A DNA stretch of 64,000 bases from Ceratodon purpureus (taxonomy: Eukaryota; Streptophyta; Bryopsida; Pseudoditrichales; Ditrichaceae), in the NCBI GenBank assembly GCA_014871385.1, contig CM026423.1, forward strand, positions 7,106,967 to 7,170,966. The letters are read 5' to 3'. The notes under the pieces are model-generated. The model was not told the origin of the DNA. It saw nothing but the letters and a program-made list of their open reading frames with translations, and ran no database searches. Position numbers and translations under genes: made by a program. Shown one piece after another: positions 22,634-35,149 of this stretch (positions are counted from its first letter, which is position 1; each line of letters opens with the position of its first letter).

Positions 22634-23394
22634 CTTAAGGTAGTCTAGCTATGAAGGCTATTTGGCGGAGAAAGATCAATGGGTGTAAAGAAGGTTTTGT
22701 GAACAGCGTAGCGGCTTGATTGACAAGTATTGCATTGCCAAGGAGCGACTTGATTGACAAGTATTGCGACGCCAAAATGCCTTATAAGGACGGTGACCAA
22801 CACGAGATGGAGTGCATTGTATCCAAGAGCAAAGCAAAAGTAGGTTGCGCTTTCGTAAGCAAAGGCACCTCTAGTTGCACCCAGAGTTATCACCTTGGTG
22901 CAAGCCATAGGAATTAGACTTAATGAGTTTTAGGATGTATTCGTAAGCCTTACTAAAAGTTAAAATACTAACATAAGTGTTCGTTCGTCGGTTTTGCAAG
23001 TTAGGAAGTGACAACGCAAGGAGTTCCGCACTCTCTCACTAAGAGGGCTTAAGTTTGTATTGGTACAAGAAAACTAGATTTTGTTTGAGTTTATTGGGCG
23101 ACCTCTAAGAATATCCTATTAGCTACTTGTGTACCAAATTTAGACGTAATAAAGAGACATAGCGAAAAAACTATACATTCTCTAAAGTTGATTTTCAAAA
23201 ACTACTTTAAATAGCAAAATTGATTATTCTAATATCCAATGATTTTTCTCCTAAAAATACTTATATTTCCACAAATTTCAATACCTTCCCGTATCTCCAC
23301 AACATATCTCAAAAACTCAACCAAAACTGACACTGTGGAAGGCTACCCAAACTCTCAATAAGACAGGCTTTTCCCGGGTTAAAATTGTCGATTT

Positions 23395-23994
23395 TCAACA
23401 CCTTTCAACCTTTTTCCTGAAACCAGTTTCCTTCGCTTCAAAACACCCATTGTTGCAGCCTCCGAATTGTTGTCCGGAGCAGTTCTCCAGCCCCACCATG
23501 CGCAGTGTAAACCCTCCCCAGGCTCTCCGAAAAGGCACAGCGCCATGGATAGGAACAACATTTAGAGGTGTTGGTTGGCACTTCAATGCCCTCATTGCCC
23601 TCGGAGACTCAGTCGCTCCATGGGGCATTCTCACACGCCATCTCTCCCCCGGCCCATCAATATCTGCACCAATTCCTGCACTATCATAGTATAGCTGTTG
23701 CCCTGCGGTTAATTCCTCTGCACGGTAATTCATTGCATCACTCACCCAGATGCACCGGAGAGACGTAAAGCTCTCTGGCACTTGTGTATACCAGTACCTG
23801 GAGCTGCATTCATCAGGAATTGAAATGCCGCAGTACACCAAATCCACAATCAATGGTAGATTATCATCGGTGATTAGCAAGATTTGTCCTTCCTTTGGCC
23901 GGATGGTGTTGCTCTTTATTGTCACAACCACTGTAGCTTTGTCAAGGCCAGCCCTTCTCTTTGGGCTCAAATAAAATGAGTCTAGTGTTAACAC
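23395..23994 (-). CDS. hypothetical protein, possible internal exon
   Basis: A frame of about 199 codons is open on the minus strand in a GC-richer island, with a balanced amino-acid composition unlike the surrounding low-complexity frames. The frame begins with GTG rather than ATG and its first ATG lies near residue 88 (MNYRAEE), so an upstream exon or gene decay is likely. No domain is recognised; a stretch VVVTIKSNTIRPKEGQ near residue 22 looks beta-rich. Neighbours are a gypsy fossil and a TTAA element, so this could also be a captured fragment. Function unknown. Confidence 0.35.
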   Translation of the reverse strand: MLTLDSFYLSPKRRAGLDKATVVVTIKSNTIRPKEGQILLITDDNLPLIVDLVYCGISIPDECSSRYWYTQVPESFTSLRCIWVSDAMNYRAEELTAGQQLYYDSAGIGADIDGPGERWRVRMPHGATESPRAMRALKCQPTPLNVVPIHGAVPFRRAWGGFTLRMVGLENCSGQQFGGCNNGCFEAKETGFRKKVERC

Positions 23995-24464
23995 TCCATT
24001 TTGTTGTGTTGATTGGAATCAAATTGCACTCTAACTTGCATGCATTGACAAGAATTTTATTTTATTTTTGAAAATTTGACATAATTGAATACTCTATTTT
24101 GGTGCAAGATCTTGGGATGTTCAATATTCAAGAATAGAATAAATAGGAGTTTCTTCCAAGATTTTAAGGTATAGAGCTCCAAAAATTTTATTGATGGATT
24201 ATATTGATATGATGTATTTGGATTTATACCAAGAGGAATGTGGAAATGGGTTACAAACTTAACATTGTTTTTCTACAGCTAAAATACCTATTTAAAATTC
24301 TACACAGTAGACATGGTTAGTGTTTTCTCAAAGAATACAAGTGTGGTCAAAAAGTATATAATTTATAAAAAAAAAAATTATATATTTAATTCTTGAAAAC
24401 ACATAATTTCTTACTAATGGTATAATATAATTCTTCTTTTTCTCCTTCCAACATTTTAGGTTAA

Positions 24465-25396
24465 CCCCTAAATTTCCTTGTGTTTTTGAGAGCTTCAATC
24501 CTCAAAACTGCGATTTTTTACTACTATGCCCTCCCGAGGATATGAAACAATTTTTTTTATCTTTTTTTGGAAATTCAACCGTAAGATCTTGTACCTAACC
24601 CTACTTGGAAGAACTGATTCAAATTTCAACCGTTGGATGTTTTTCATTAGTGAGATCGTAGCGTTCAAAGTTTCAGCAGATATTTTTTGGGGCCTTGGCC
24701 GAGAGGCATGGTGCAAATGGGCCAAAGGGAGACTTGATGATTATTACTTCAAACAATTTGGTCACATTTTTTTCCATGTAGCTAACTAGGTTAGGTATGC
24801 TCATGCAAAAATTTAGGCCAAAAAAACGCTTTTTAGACCTTCATAAAAATTATTTTCTATAAGAAGGTATATAATTGACAAAATAGTAAAACATGCATGA
24901 CAAAAACAATTTGTGAGCTAAAGAAAAATTGAACGGTGAGTAGGTACCTTTATAAATTTGTGATTTTCAGAAGAAAACAAAATTCAAAAATTCAAAAATC
25001 TCGAATTTTGACAAATTTTTAAAGGAAAAATTCAAAAAATTACTAAAAACTTTGAAGCTTGTCTTTGTAAGTTTTGGAGGCTGCCCTTGTAAAATCGGTA
25101 AACTTTTTTACTTAGGTCACTATGGAATTTGAATAGTGATTTGGTTATGAACATATTTCAATTTTTTTTTTTGTAAAAATACCTAATTTTAGACTGCCCG
25201 TTTTGGACTTGAAACCTAAAATTTCTAGATGAAGCTTCTAAAATTGGAATTTGGCTTCAAAATTTTTACTACATAGACCTTACCCTAAAAGGGAGCATCC
25301 AGCAAAAATCTTGAAAAAAAAAATTACTTTTAACCCTTCCATCTGGGCTGCCCGAAAGTGCAAAAACCCATTTTGGGTTTTAAGGATAGTTAGGGG
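24465..25396 (+). mobile_element. TTAA-flanked non-autonomous DNA element, copy C
   Basis: The 932-bp element is bounded by TTAA at 24461-24464 and 25397-25400, with ends CCCCTAAATTTCCTT and, inverted, CCCCTAACTATCCTT. It shares internal blocks with copy B, for example CCGTAAGATCTTGTA.CTAAC near the left end, and is far closer to copies D and E, making a second subfamily. No coding capacity. Confidence 0.8.
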
Positions 25397-28300
25397 TTAA
25401 TGCAACATTTGAACAATAACTACATCAAATTACATTTCCAATCATAAAAACACCTACCTTCATAATTATTTTTCTTCATTTATTAAGTTGCTTAGAATTT
25501 TTAAGTATATCCTCCTACAACCTTTAGAAGTTGATAGAAAAGAAATTCACATTATCTTTTCAATGCTAGTCAAAAAATATTTTTTGCTACACCAATACTT
25601 TATCAAGCGTTAATTTCAACTAATGTAGATTTATGTATGGATTGCCTACAAAAATTTACATCAAGTACATGTGCCTCAATTTTCAAGTGGCCATATACTT
25701 TCAAGCACTTGTGTATTTTAAGGTATGTAAATTTTCAATGTGTAGAAATTTGGAATTTTTGGGATAATCTGTTATTTAAGACCATAATGTTATACAAAAA
25801 TTTCAATTTGAAGGAATTAAAGCATTCTCACCAAATTAAGCAAATTAAAAATATTTAGATCTTTGAAGCTTGAGATTGTATGAAATTAGTGAATTCAAAA
25901 AACTTGTGTTTGTGTAATATAATGTTTTTGATCGTTATTCTATTTCAATAAAAAAAATTATGAACTTGCTACATATGTCTAAAATTTGATACACACTTCA
26001 AATGTGCATGATTTTCTCAAGATGTTTAAAATTAAAATTTGATAGTTCCCCATTTTTCATTCTATGAAAAATTAGATGTATAAATCTTAAATTAAAGTCT
26101 ACATAAGCTTTTCTTACTTACTTTAAATCCTACAATCTTTCACTCTACATGTAATAGATTTTATCAAAAAAACTCTACAAATCTACTTTCGTTAAGTTCA
26201 AAATATTATGATTAAAGGTATCCAAAAAATAATAGCAACATCTAAAAAAATAAATCTACAATGTTCTGTTATTTTTCTTTTTTCATATTATATCTTCAAT
26301 TTTGACTTAAAAGGTTTATATTTAAGCCGGTTAAGTTTATATTGTTAATAACTTATCAATATATCAAAAAAATCAAAAAAATTTACAATAAATCAATGGG
26401 CACTTGTATATAGTCTATAAACCTTATAGATAGTGTATAACCAAAATCTATAAATCTAATAGATAGTAAATCGAGTCAACATTGAATCTTGATATAGAAG
26501 ACCACACTGCCTCATAATTTTATTAAGCTTCAAAATTATCCATAAACTATCTATAATCTCATTATTGGATTGAGTGTTTGATTGTGCATTGATGATATTG
26601 ATTAGTTCTGAATGATCAAATTACATAACATTCTAGATAATTCTAGACACCCAATTCAGTTGAGTTGAACTTAGAGAGTTCAGATTTTCAACTCTCCGTT
26701 GAAAATTCCCAACTGAACTGTAGGCTGCACAAGCAGCTCAGTTTAGTCTCTTCAGTTGAAAATTTCCAACCCAAGTTTGAATAAAGTTTGAATATTTTTC
26801 AACTGTACGTCTCACACAATAACCAACTGAAAATACAACTGAAAATACAGAGATGGATGAGAATTCATTTACACTAAACTTTGACGGTGAAACTCACATT
26901 GTATTTGCAACTCACCAGTCTCTCACCAAGTAGTAGCCCCTAAGCTTTAACCTTTACAGAGACAGCTAGTGACTCTGAAATCAGACAACATTCAAATATC
27001 CTCCCACCGAGGTAGACTAGGCTCATTATTCATTATTCCCCCTCCCACACTCAAGTTGCAATTTTTCTGTTGCCAAATACTTTACCGGTATACATACATA
27101 CAGCTTAAGAATTGGAGCACACAGCAAAGGCTTCCTGCACTGCATGGCCTGACAGGGAAAAAGGACATTCAACCAGAAAGTCGAAACACTTGAATACTTT
27201 ATCACTAATCATCCCTCAAAACTATGATTCTTCTGTCAGGTGCCGGGCATTGCCATGTGAACTACCCTTATGTTTCTTTTGGTAGAAATAACATCATCAA
27301 TTGGGGGAAAATGAGGAGTTTTGTGTATAAAAGGCTGGTGTGCCTTTTGAGGGTTTAATTTCCTATGATAAAAGAAGATGGAGTCTTGGAGGGATGAAGT
27401 GATTTCATACTTAAATGCCATGCAGAATTTTTGTGGTACTTTTTGAAAGTGGATTGTTTATTGAGCGTCTTTGTGGCTCATCTTAAATCAATACTAGGGA
27501 AAATCAAAATTTGTTATGTAATTTAATGGATCATTCTATCGGAAATTGGGCATATTCTAGAGCCAAATGGGAGGCTACAATTACTTTTTAAACAAAAATA
27601 CCAGGTAATGACATCTATTTGTTTTAAATATCATTTATAAAAAAATTAGAGGGTCAATATTTTTTATGGTAAATTTGCTTTAAAATATGACCACCCATCC
27701 CTTCACTGAAGGTGTTGAATTCTCTGCATCTAAAAGAATACATATTAAATTAAGTTCCATAAAGTGCATTTGTCCTTTCCTACCTATAAACCAAATCATG
27801 AATGTTGCAAGTAAGATTTTATTTATCAAGTCACTTTTTATAATCCTCCTTATCCCAAAAAATCATGGCAAAGTAGATTAGTATAAAAGTAAGTTTTGAG
27901 GAAAGGCGACTCTTTGTGAATTATCTTTATTTCATTTGTAGTAAAAGAGTTTCACCATAAAATTCACAACTTTCATTTCAAATGTTTTTGAAAATGTCAA
28001 TTTGTAAATCTAGCAATCAAATATTTTTAATATCATTATATTTTGATCTTACAACAAAAGAATGTTCTCAAATTTTAATACACAATACGATACCTACACT
28101 AAAGATGATTAGTAATACCAATTGGTATCACTAACAAAACATATTTTACGTGGCAATCTTCATATGTTATCACAAAATACCTCTCAAATCAATCAACATG
28201 TTATATGCGTTTCATATTGACAACACTACCTGTACGATTTACAATTGGTATAGATGATATTCTATATTTATTTGTACTAGTTATTATTTTTATTTGTACT

Positions 28301-28443
28301 AGTTATTATTTTTATTTTGACGTAGTACTTCAACACTTCAACAACTTATAAGGTAAGAAATTTTGGATAAATTTAGCTATTGTAATGAACTTTTAACACA
28401 TATAAAATGAACCAAAAGTAAATTCTATCCCAAACATTTGATA

Positions 28444-28554
28444 AATCCAAAATAATGGATCAATTCAAAATGAATGGTGAATCCAAAATATGGGGTTAAA
28501 CCAAAATACGGGATGATTCCAAAATATGGAGTTAATCCAAAATAATGGGTTAAA
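28444..28554 (+). repeat. degenerate minisatellite, unit about 16-17 bp
   Basis: Repeated variants of ATCCAAAATAATGGGTTA occur about six to seven times. Similar units (CCAAATAATGGGTCAA, CCCAAAATACGGGGTAAA) recur at about 28715-28770. Confidence 0.6.
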
Positions 28555-29676
28555 GAAAAGTTACTTAGGGCAACTCTATTCGTAGGTAAAAATAAGCTTG
28601 AATATTCATGTGTTTGAAAGAGAGCTCCAAGAGAGGTAAAAAGCCGTCACATGATTAGGGTTAAAATGACTCATGCTCATCCCTACTTTATATTCCCGTT
28701 CCCCAAAAGAAATAGGGAATTCCAAATAATGGGTCAACCCAAAATACGGGGTAAATTGAAAACATGGGGTGAAAGTAGAACTATACGGCTCCGAAAGAAT
28801 ATAAAAAATCACCGGCCAAGCACTTTCTGAACACACACAGAAGGGGGGGTGCTCACTGCTCACTGCTCAGTGCTGGGCAGATTTTGGCAAAGTCCAAGCC
28901 CTGACGCTCACACGTGGTTATACCCGTACAAAGGGTGAACTTATCCCTTGTCCAAGAATCTCTTAAAAAATCAACATATGGTGCAGGCGTGCACCGTGGA
29001 CACACATAGCTTTGCAGGCCAGGTCCACAACTAGGTTGACTCACCTCTCTAGTTTAAAATTTTAACATGAAATCTTAAAAAATGTTTCACATTCTGTGCC
29101 GCATTTTTACTGGAATTCTGAAATTCTGGTGCAGGCTGTTGGAATGGCATGTAGTGTATGGGCTTTTGTGGGTAACCAAGCATGCAACGGCTGCAGTACC
29201 AGTGTATGGGGAGTTTTATGAGAAACCAGATGTTGTCCTATATTTTCTGTTAACAATTGGCCTACACTACTGATCCATTCGGTTATTGTATGAGTATTTG
29301 GTTATATGTTTTACACATGAGGTAGTGGGACCAATTCCCAACTGAATTTCAGGTTTGCATACTTTGACTTGTGAAAGAAAAAAATTATAATTTTTGGATG
29401 CTCTGCAAATCTATTGCAAAGGCATCCCCCAAAACAAACATTTTTGAACATTTCTATAATTTTCTATGATTTATTAAGTCTGGACGCTTAGAGTGACCAT
29501 AAACCGTTCATAGAGTCATGGTTTTCATGAGAGGTTGGATTCTGAAAATATAGCTCTTCTATACCAATCAGAAGCTCTTGATTTTCCCAAGCATGGACAG
29601 AATTAGAACACTCTTGGACACTTTTTGAAACTAGGTTGACTAGTTTCTAACACCCATCCCCCAACCACTGTGGGTA

Positions 29677-29744
29677 GGAAATACAACCCAGTTGGAAATA
29701 CAACCCGGTCGGAAATACAACCCGGTCGGAAATATGACCCTCTA
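29677..29744 (+). repeat. 17-bp minisatellite, four units
   Basis: Units GGAAATACAACCCRGTY are repeated four times, the middle two being identical and the last diverged. Confidence 0.75.
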
Positions 29745-30421
29745 CCTTATCACCCGAGTATCACATATTTTATTTCAGTATTTAGTTGCCCACCAATTTT
29801 TTGTGAAATCCGTTGGCTGATTTGTAATTAGGTGCAAGTTTCTCCCCATTCAGCAATGAATACGAATTTCTGTGAATATTTATGAATAGAGAGTGAGGTT
29901 TGGAGACCATTCAGATTGAACACGTTATTTGAGATATATTTTTGAATTGGTGGTGAATTTTGTAAGGTGTTTTGGCATAAGAATCAAAAATTGTCCACTA
30001 GCTAGTTTTTTTGCAAATCATAAACACCAAGAAGTAATCATCGCCTAGTGCATGTGTAGTCAATGCAATGCCACTAAAAAGAGTTTAAACTTTTCAAATT
30101 TCATTCATGAAGGCCAATGATGATTTTGGACCGAACACTCCCTTTCAACACATCTTTGTAAAGTAAGCTAATTTTTTTTGTTTCATGACATTCTTTGACA
30201 ATTTTTAACCCTAGAAATTTATAGCAACTTATTGAGACATTTTTTTCCAAAAATTTAAAGGTGGTAACAAAATCGAGTGCAAGATCATAATGTTTAAAGT
30301 TCAAAACAAGTTCTTTTCAATCCTTCAAAAAGCTTGAAATTTTATTTTCAATGAATAACTAAAAATATGCTTTATAATTTTAGAATGACCAACTTCATAA
30401 TTTATTAAAAAAATGACTTAA

Positions 30422-31349
30422 GCCCTGACTTTCCTTGTGATTTTGGAAGCTTAAAACCCCAAAATTGCGATTTTTTACCTCTAAGCACTTCCAAGGGCGT
30501 AAACAATTTTTAAAAACTTTTTAAAGACTTCCAATTGTAAGATCTTGAATCTAAGCCTATTTGTAGTTCTAGTTCCAAAAATTGACCGTTGGATGATTAT
30601 CATTTTCAAGATGGTAACATTCAAAGTTTGTGCAAAAGCTTTTTTGGGCATTGCTCAAGATGCATTGTTTCCACGGTGCGAAGGGAGACTTGAAGATTGT
30701 TACCTCAAACATTTTGGTCATATTTTTTTCCATGTAGCTAACTACGTTAGGTATGCTCATGCAAAATTTTAGGGACTTCAAAATGCTTTTTAGACCTTCA
30801 TGCAAATTAGTTTCTATAAGAAGGTATAAAATTGACAAAATATTAAAACATGCATTACAAAAACAATTTGTGAGCTAAGGAAAAAGTGAATAGTGAGTAG
30901 GCACCTTTATAAATGTTTAATTTTCAGAAGAAAAAAAAACTTTAAAATCCAAAAATCTTGAATTTTGACAAATTTTTAAAGGAAAAGCTAAAAACTTACT
31001 AAAATCTTTGAAGCTTCTCTTTGTAAGTTTTAGAGGCTACCCTTTTAAAATTGGTAAACTTTTTGACTTGGATCATTATGGAATTTGAGTTATGATATGG
31101 TTATGAACATATTTCAATTTTATTTTTTTTAAAAATACCTACTTTGAGACTGCCCGTTTTGGACTTGAAACCTAAAATTTCTAGATGAAGGTTCTAAAAT
31201 TGGAATTTGGCTTAAAAAATTTACTACATAGACCTTATTGTAAAGGGAGCACCAAGTAAAAATCTTGAAAAAAATATTACTTTTAACCTCCCCATCTAGG
31301 CTGCCCGAAATTGCAAAAAGCCATTTTGGGTTTTAAGGATAGTAAGGGA
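30422..31349 (+). mobile_element. TTAA-flanked non-autonomous DNA element, copy D
   Basis: A 928-bp direct relative of copy C, bounded by TTAA at 30418-30421 and 31350-31353. Its ends (GCCCTGACTTTCC and, inverted, TCCCTTACTATCC) are diverged from CCCCTAA. It matches copy C along its length, so the two form a 6-kb-spaced direct repeat. Confidence 0.78.
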
Positions 31350-31652
31350 TTAAGAATTTACGAAGAAAATAAATTCTAAAGATGAAATCTTGATTTTCAT
31401 CTTCAAAAGATATATAAATTAGAATAAGTTGTAGAATAAGAAGGAAATTAAATTGTTAATTACATACACATAAAAGAGGATGATGTCAATTTCAACATCA
31501 AGAATGATGAAATAATGATATTAGAAACTTTTGCAATTATTAGTTATAGAAATTTGTTAAAATGTGATTCGAAATGTATTGCTAAAGTTTTTTTTTATGA
31601 AGAATTGACCAAATTGTTTATATAATATGACTTCTCTTGTCTTTTATCTCAT

Positions 31653-31734
31653 TTATTGGAATGGACTAATTCAAACCTTTTTATGTAAATTTGAATTAGT
31701 CCATAAAAAGGTTTGAATTAGTCCATTCCAATAA
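31653..31734. repeat. perfect 33-bp inverted repeat hairpin
   Basis: Arms 31653-31685 and 31702-31734 are exact reverse complements (outer end TTATTGGAATGGACTAATTC) around a 16-base loop. The loop itself repeats the word GAATTAGTCC of the arms, so the structure looks like overlapping inverted duplications. It lies 11 bases from a poly-G run. Confidence 0.8.
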
Positions 31735-31745
31735 GAAGGGAAGAA

Positions 31746-31769
31746 GGGGGGGGGGGGGGGGGGGGGGGG
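31746..31769 (+). repeat. 24-base poly-G run
   Basis: Uninterrupted G24, rare in such AT-rich DNA. Assembly or sequencing error in its length is possible. Confidence 0.85.
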
Positions 31770-31779
31770 ACCGGTCATT

Positions 31780-32800
31780 TGAAATTTGAAGTGTTTTCCG
31801 GTTAAGATTGATTTTAATCGGAGGCTGCATAAGAAAGCTTAGTTGAATTTGGAGATAAATATCCAATTGTAGCCCCTCCATGAGAATTTTTTTTCTATTG
31901 TGGTTCCCCATACCACATTTGAAACTACACTACAAAATTCAACGGTGCTCCCCTATCGTTTAATGAAGTTTATTTCTTACACAAATTTGGATAATTTTTT
32001 TCATGTGCTCATAGTAAATATTTCCCCTGTTTTCCATAATCCAAATATTTTTTATGTTCCGTAATCTAATTTATTTTTATTTATAAATATCTGCACAATA
32101 TTGCAATTACTGAAATTGACTACTAGCTATTTGTATGAAGTACAAGTATAAATACAAAATATTTTCAATTAATTTATTTTTAGTAAGGTGCACATAAGGT
32201 GATATAAGGTTTAGGTATATATATATTATTTATATGTTGTAGATTTTATGTTCTAAAGACAATTAATTGTTAGATGAAGTGTAGCCACAAAGTGCTAGAT
32301 AACTGCGGTAACAACCATAGTGGTTCTTTATGTTAACGCAACTTAGTAAATTTATTCTTAGGATAAGTTACAAGTTGAAATTGAGATTGTAAAATGATAA
32401 TTACAAAAAAATGGAAAAGTTTGCACCTATTCTGTTTTTATCATAAATAACATTTCCTTGGATTTTTACAATTTTGTGTTAAAAAAGGTCAACATGACGC
32501 ATATATAGAATATTTTTAATAAAATCTATTAATCATAAAATTGTATTCATTGATGAAAGAAAATAATTTGTTTCGCAATGAATTTATATCATTCAAACTA
32601 TTTATTCAACCGCGTAGAAATTAAAAAATAAGATGGCATAGGTACATATATTAACTTGATAATTATTTTATGACATGGTGGGATCCGGCCTAAAATAGGT
32701 GGCAATTACATTTTGTTTACCTAGGCTTTTAGGGGTTATAAAAAACACACCATACTGTAAGCCTATTATGACTATGTGCCCAAAATTGCAAACCACTCAA
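31780..32800. other. intergenic AT-rich DNA
   Basis: No gene or structured element recognised. Confidence 0.4.
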
Positions 32801-32806
32801 CATTCA

Positions 32807-33136
32807 ATTAATTAATTAATGCTGGTTGCATGAGGAGGTGTGACGTGGAGGGGTCCACGTGGCATGGTGATGGTATGGCATGATGATGGATGGTGATGGA
32901 TGGTGATGGCATGATGACGGCATGGTGGTGGCATGGTGATGGCATGGTGATGAAATTGGGGATTGTCCCATACTGTTTGGAGACGCACAGGAAATGAAGA
33001 ACTATAAGAATGGGAGTTTAGGGCACAAAATCCAAATACTTTTTATTGTGAGTTTTTCAGTATTAAATTTTAAATGCCACGTAACACCCCCTCAAGGGGG
33101 TCCACGTGGCACCTCATGCCCCATTAATTAATTAAT
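32807..33136. mobile_element. 330-bp element with inverted ends and a minisatellite core
   Basis: Both edges are ATTAATTAATTAAT. Just inside, the left has GCATGAGGAGGTGTGACGTGG and GTCCACGTGGCAT, and the right, inverted, has GCATGAGGTGCCACGTGGAC and TTACGTGGCAT, so the ends are imperfect inverted repeats of about 50 bp. The core at 32861-32953 is a GATGG/CATGGTGATGG minisatellite. It is probably a non-autonomous DNA element; the palindromic AT edges hide any target duplication. Both ends contain CACGTGG, a G-box-like word. Confidence 0.5.
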
Positions 33137-34851
33137 ATCAAACCAGCAGCATTAAACAGCTATCCCCAACAGCATTAAACAACATATAATGGCATTATGA
33201 CTTTATGGTTTGATTTGAAACGGCTGTAAAGTCACCTTTTACATCACTTCTGCTAAATTGAAATCCAAACCATTATTTTTTCACAATTTTTTTTATAAAA
33301 GATACCATGTAATTGGTAGAAGGGCCAACTTTTATAAGGTCGATTGTCCTAAAACCACCAACTTAAGGATTAGGTGATTATGGATTGATTTTTTCAATTT
33401 TTCAATTTATTTTGTTTCTAAACATGAATTAAATTTTCTTATCCTAAAGTATTTTCATTATAAGAAAAACAATAGAATTTGATATTATACTCTTGAAAAG
33501 ATCAATTTGACTCATGATGCTCCAAGGAGAAAAATCAAAATCATAACAAAAGACAATTCTACTTGGATTTAAACATTTAGGTTAGACAAAGGAATAAATA
33601 ACAACAATATTATTAGCTAAAACAAATAAATTTTTATAACCAAAGCTAGAAGGCGTAGTCACGATAAAATAATTGAAATAAATGGGAGAAATGATAGAAT
33701 AGTACATCTTAGTTGTTTTAAGCAAGTTTGTCTTCTTAATCATATAAACAAGATAAAATATGTAAAAATTAAGGTTTCTACACACATCAAAAACAACTAA
33801 TTTTTTTTAACATATATTTTGTTGAACTGAATGAACCTTTAAGAAAGATTATGATTTTTCCAAAGAAAAAAAAAGAAAAAAAATATTGATGATTACCTTT
33901 AAAGAAACTCATGTTATGGTTTTTTTTGGAAAACAAAAATTGATTATTTAATAGAAGCTAGAGACTATCTTGCTATACTTTATATAAATCCATAAGTATA
34001 AATTTAGAATGAAGTAAAAAATGTATAACATGAAATATAGATTTTTAATACATGGAACTTAAATATTATTTATTCCACCTTATAGTAACTAATGCACTAG
34101 ATACATCAATAGAAATTACATGTGTATATTTATAAATTAAATTTGTCGATCTAATCAACAATTTGAAGTAGATAACAAGAAATGCAAGGTTTGAAGAATG
34201 AAATCGATCAACAAAAATGAGCTCTAATCCTTACAAATTTTGATGACAAGTTGCTATAGATTCATTATCCTTTGTCCTCTGGCCATCAGAAAATGAATAG
34301 AATGAACAAACACTATATTCACAATGGCCCTTTTGGAACCCGAGTTCTTCTTCTTCTTGATGATAAGAATAGAAACACTTATGAATGAAAAAATCAAGAA
34401 AATTGGTTTAGGTTGAGGGGCCATCCACAATGAAGCATTTGTTCATCCAACATCTTGTTTCAAATATGTCCATAAGACATAGACAAAGAAGACATAAATC
34501 TTGCCATCCCTACATGATATTAAAAAAATTTGAAAACACCTTGATTTGGAAAGAAATTGGCACAAATAATATGTGTATTTGATCCATTCTCCAACCTATG
34601 TCTTAGAGTATACAAAACATTATACAATAAACTAAAAGAAAGAGAAGATAAGGATGAAAAGAGAGTTCAATGTTATAAGTATGTGGTTTGTAGAGGGTTC
34701 GTGTCCAAGACATACACAAATGTGAAGAAAACAATTCATTAAACTGAACCAATTCATTAAACTGAATGTCTCTAAATAATTATTTGATTGTAGTCTTTGG
34801 AATTTTGAAAATCAATGGAGTTATCCTTAAAGTCACCTTGTGTTTTAAAAA
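33137..34851. other. intergenic AT-rich DNA
   Basis: No gene could be supported on either strand. Confidence 0.4.
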
Positions 34852-35149
34852 ATACCATGAGTTTTGCTTTATTGTATTTTTATTTAATTTTACTTCAAAT
34901 AGTTGGGAGACATGGAAGAACTTTGTGGTTTCACTATATTCCGAGTGTAAGAGCTTGGTGGTCTTTAAACTCAAGGAAAACTAGTTTTCAAGGTTGGAAT
35001 GACGGCAAAACTAGTTTTCCATGAGTTTAGAGACCACCAAGCTTTTACACACCATATGTAGTGAGACCACCAAGTTCTTTCATGCCTTCCAACTATTTGA
35101 AGTTAAAAAAAATAAAAAATAAATACAATAATGCAAAACTCATGGTATC
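34852..35149. repeat. 300-bp imperfect foldback
   Basis: Left arm 34852-34988 and right arm 35007-35149 are reverse complements with scattered mismatches and small indels, around a loop of 18 bases. Arms share AATACCATGAGTTTTGC, ACTTCAAATAGTTGG and GCTTGGTGGTCT. The length, arm divergence and short loop resemble young inverted-duplication small-RNA loci or a foldback element. No coding frame spans it meaningfully. Confidence 0.75.

Larger units (their letters stand above)
25401..30417. other. intergenic AT-rich DNA between copies C and D
   Basis: No gene could be supported. 26640-26960 and 28850-29290 are somewhat richer in GC; short frames there show no domain. A 24-bp unit is tandemly doubled at about 28267-28316. 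Two minisatellites are listed separately. Confidence 0.4.
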
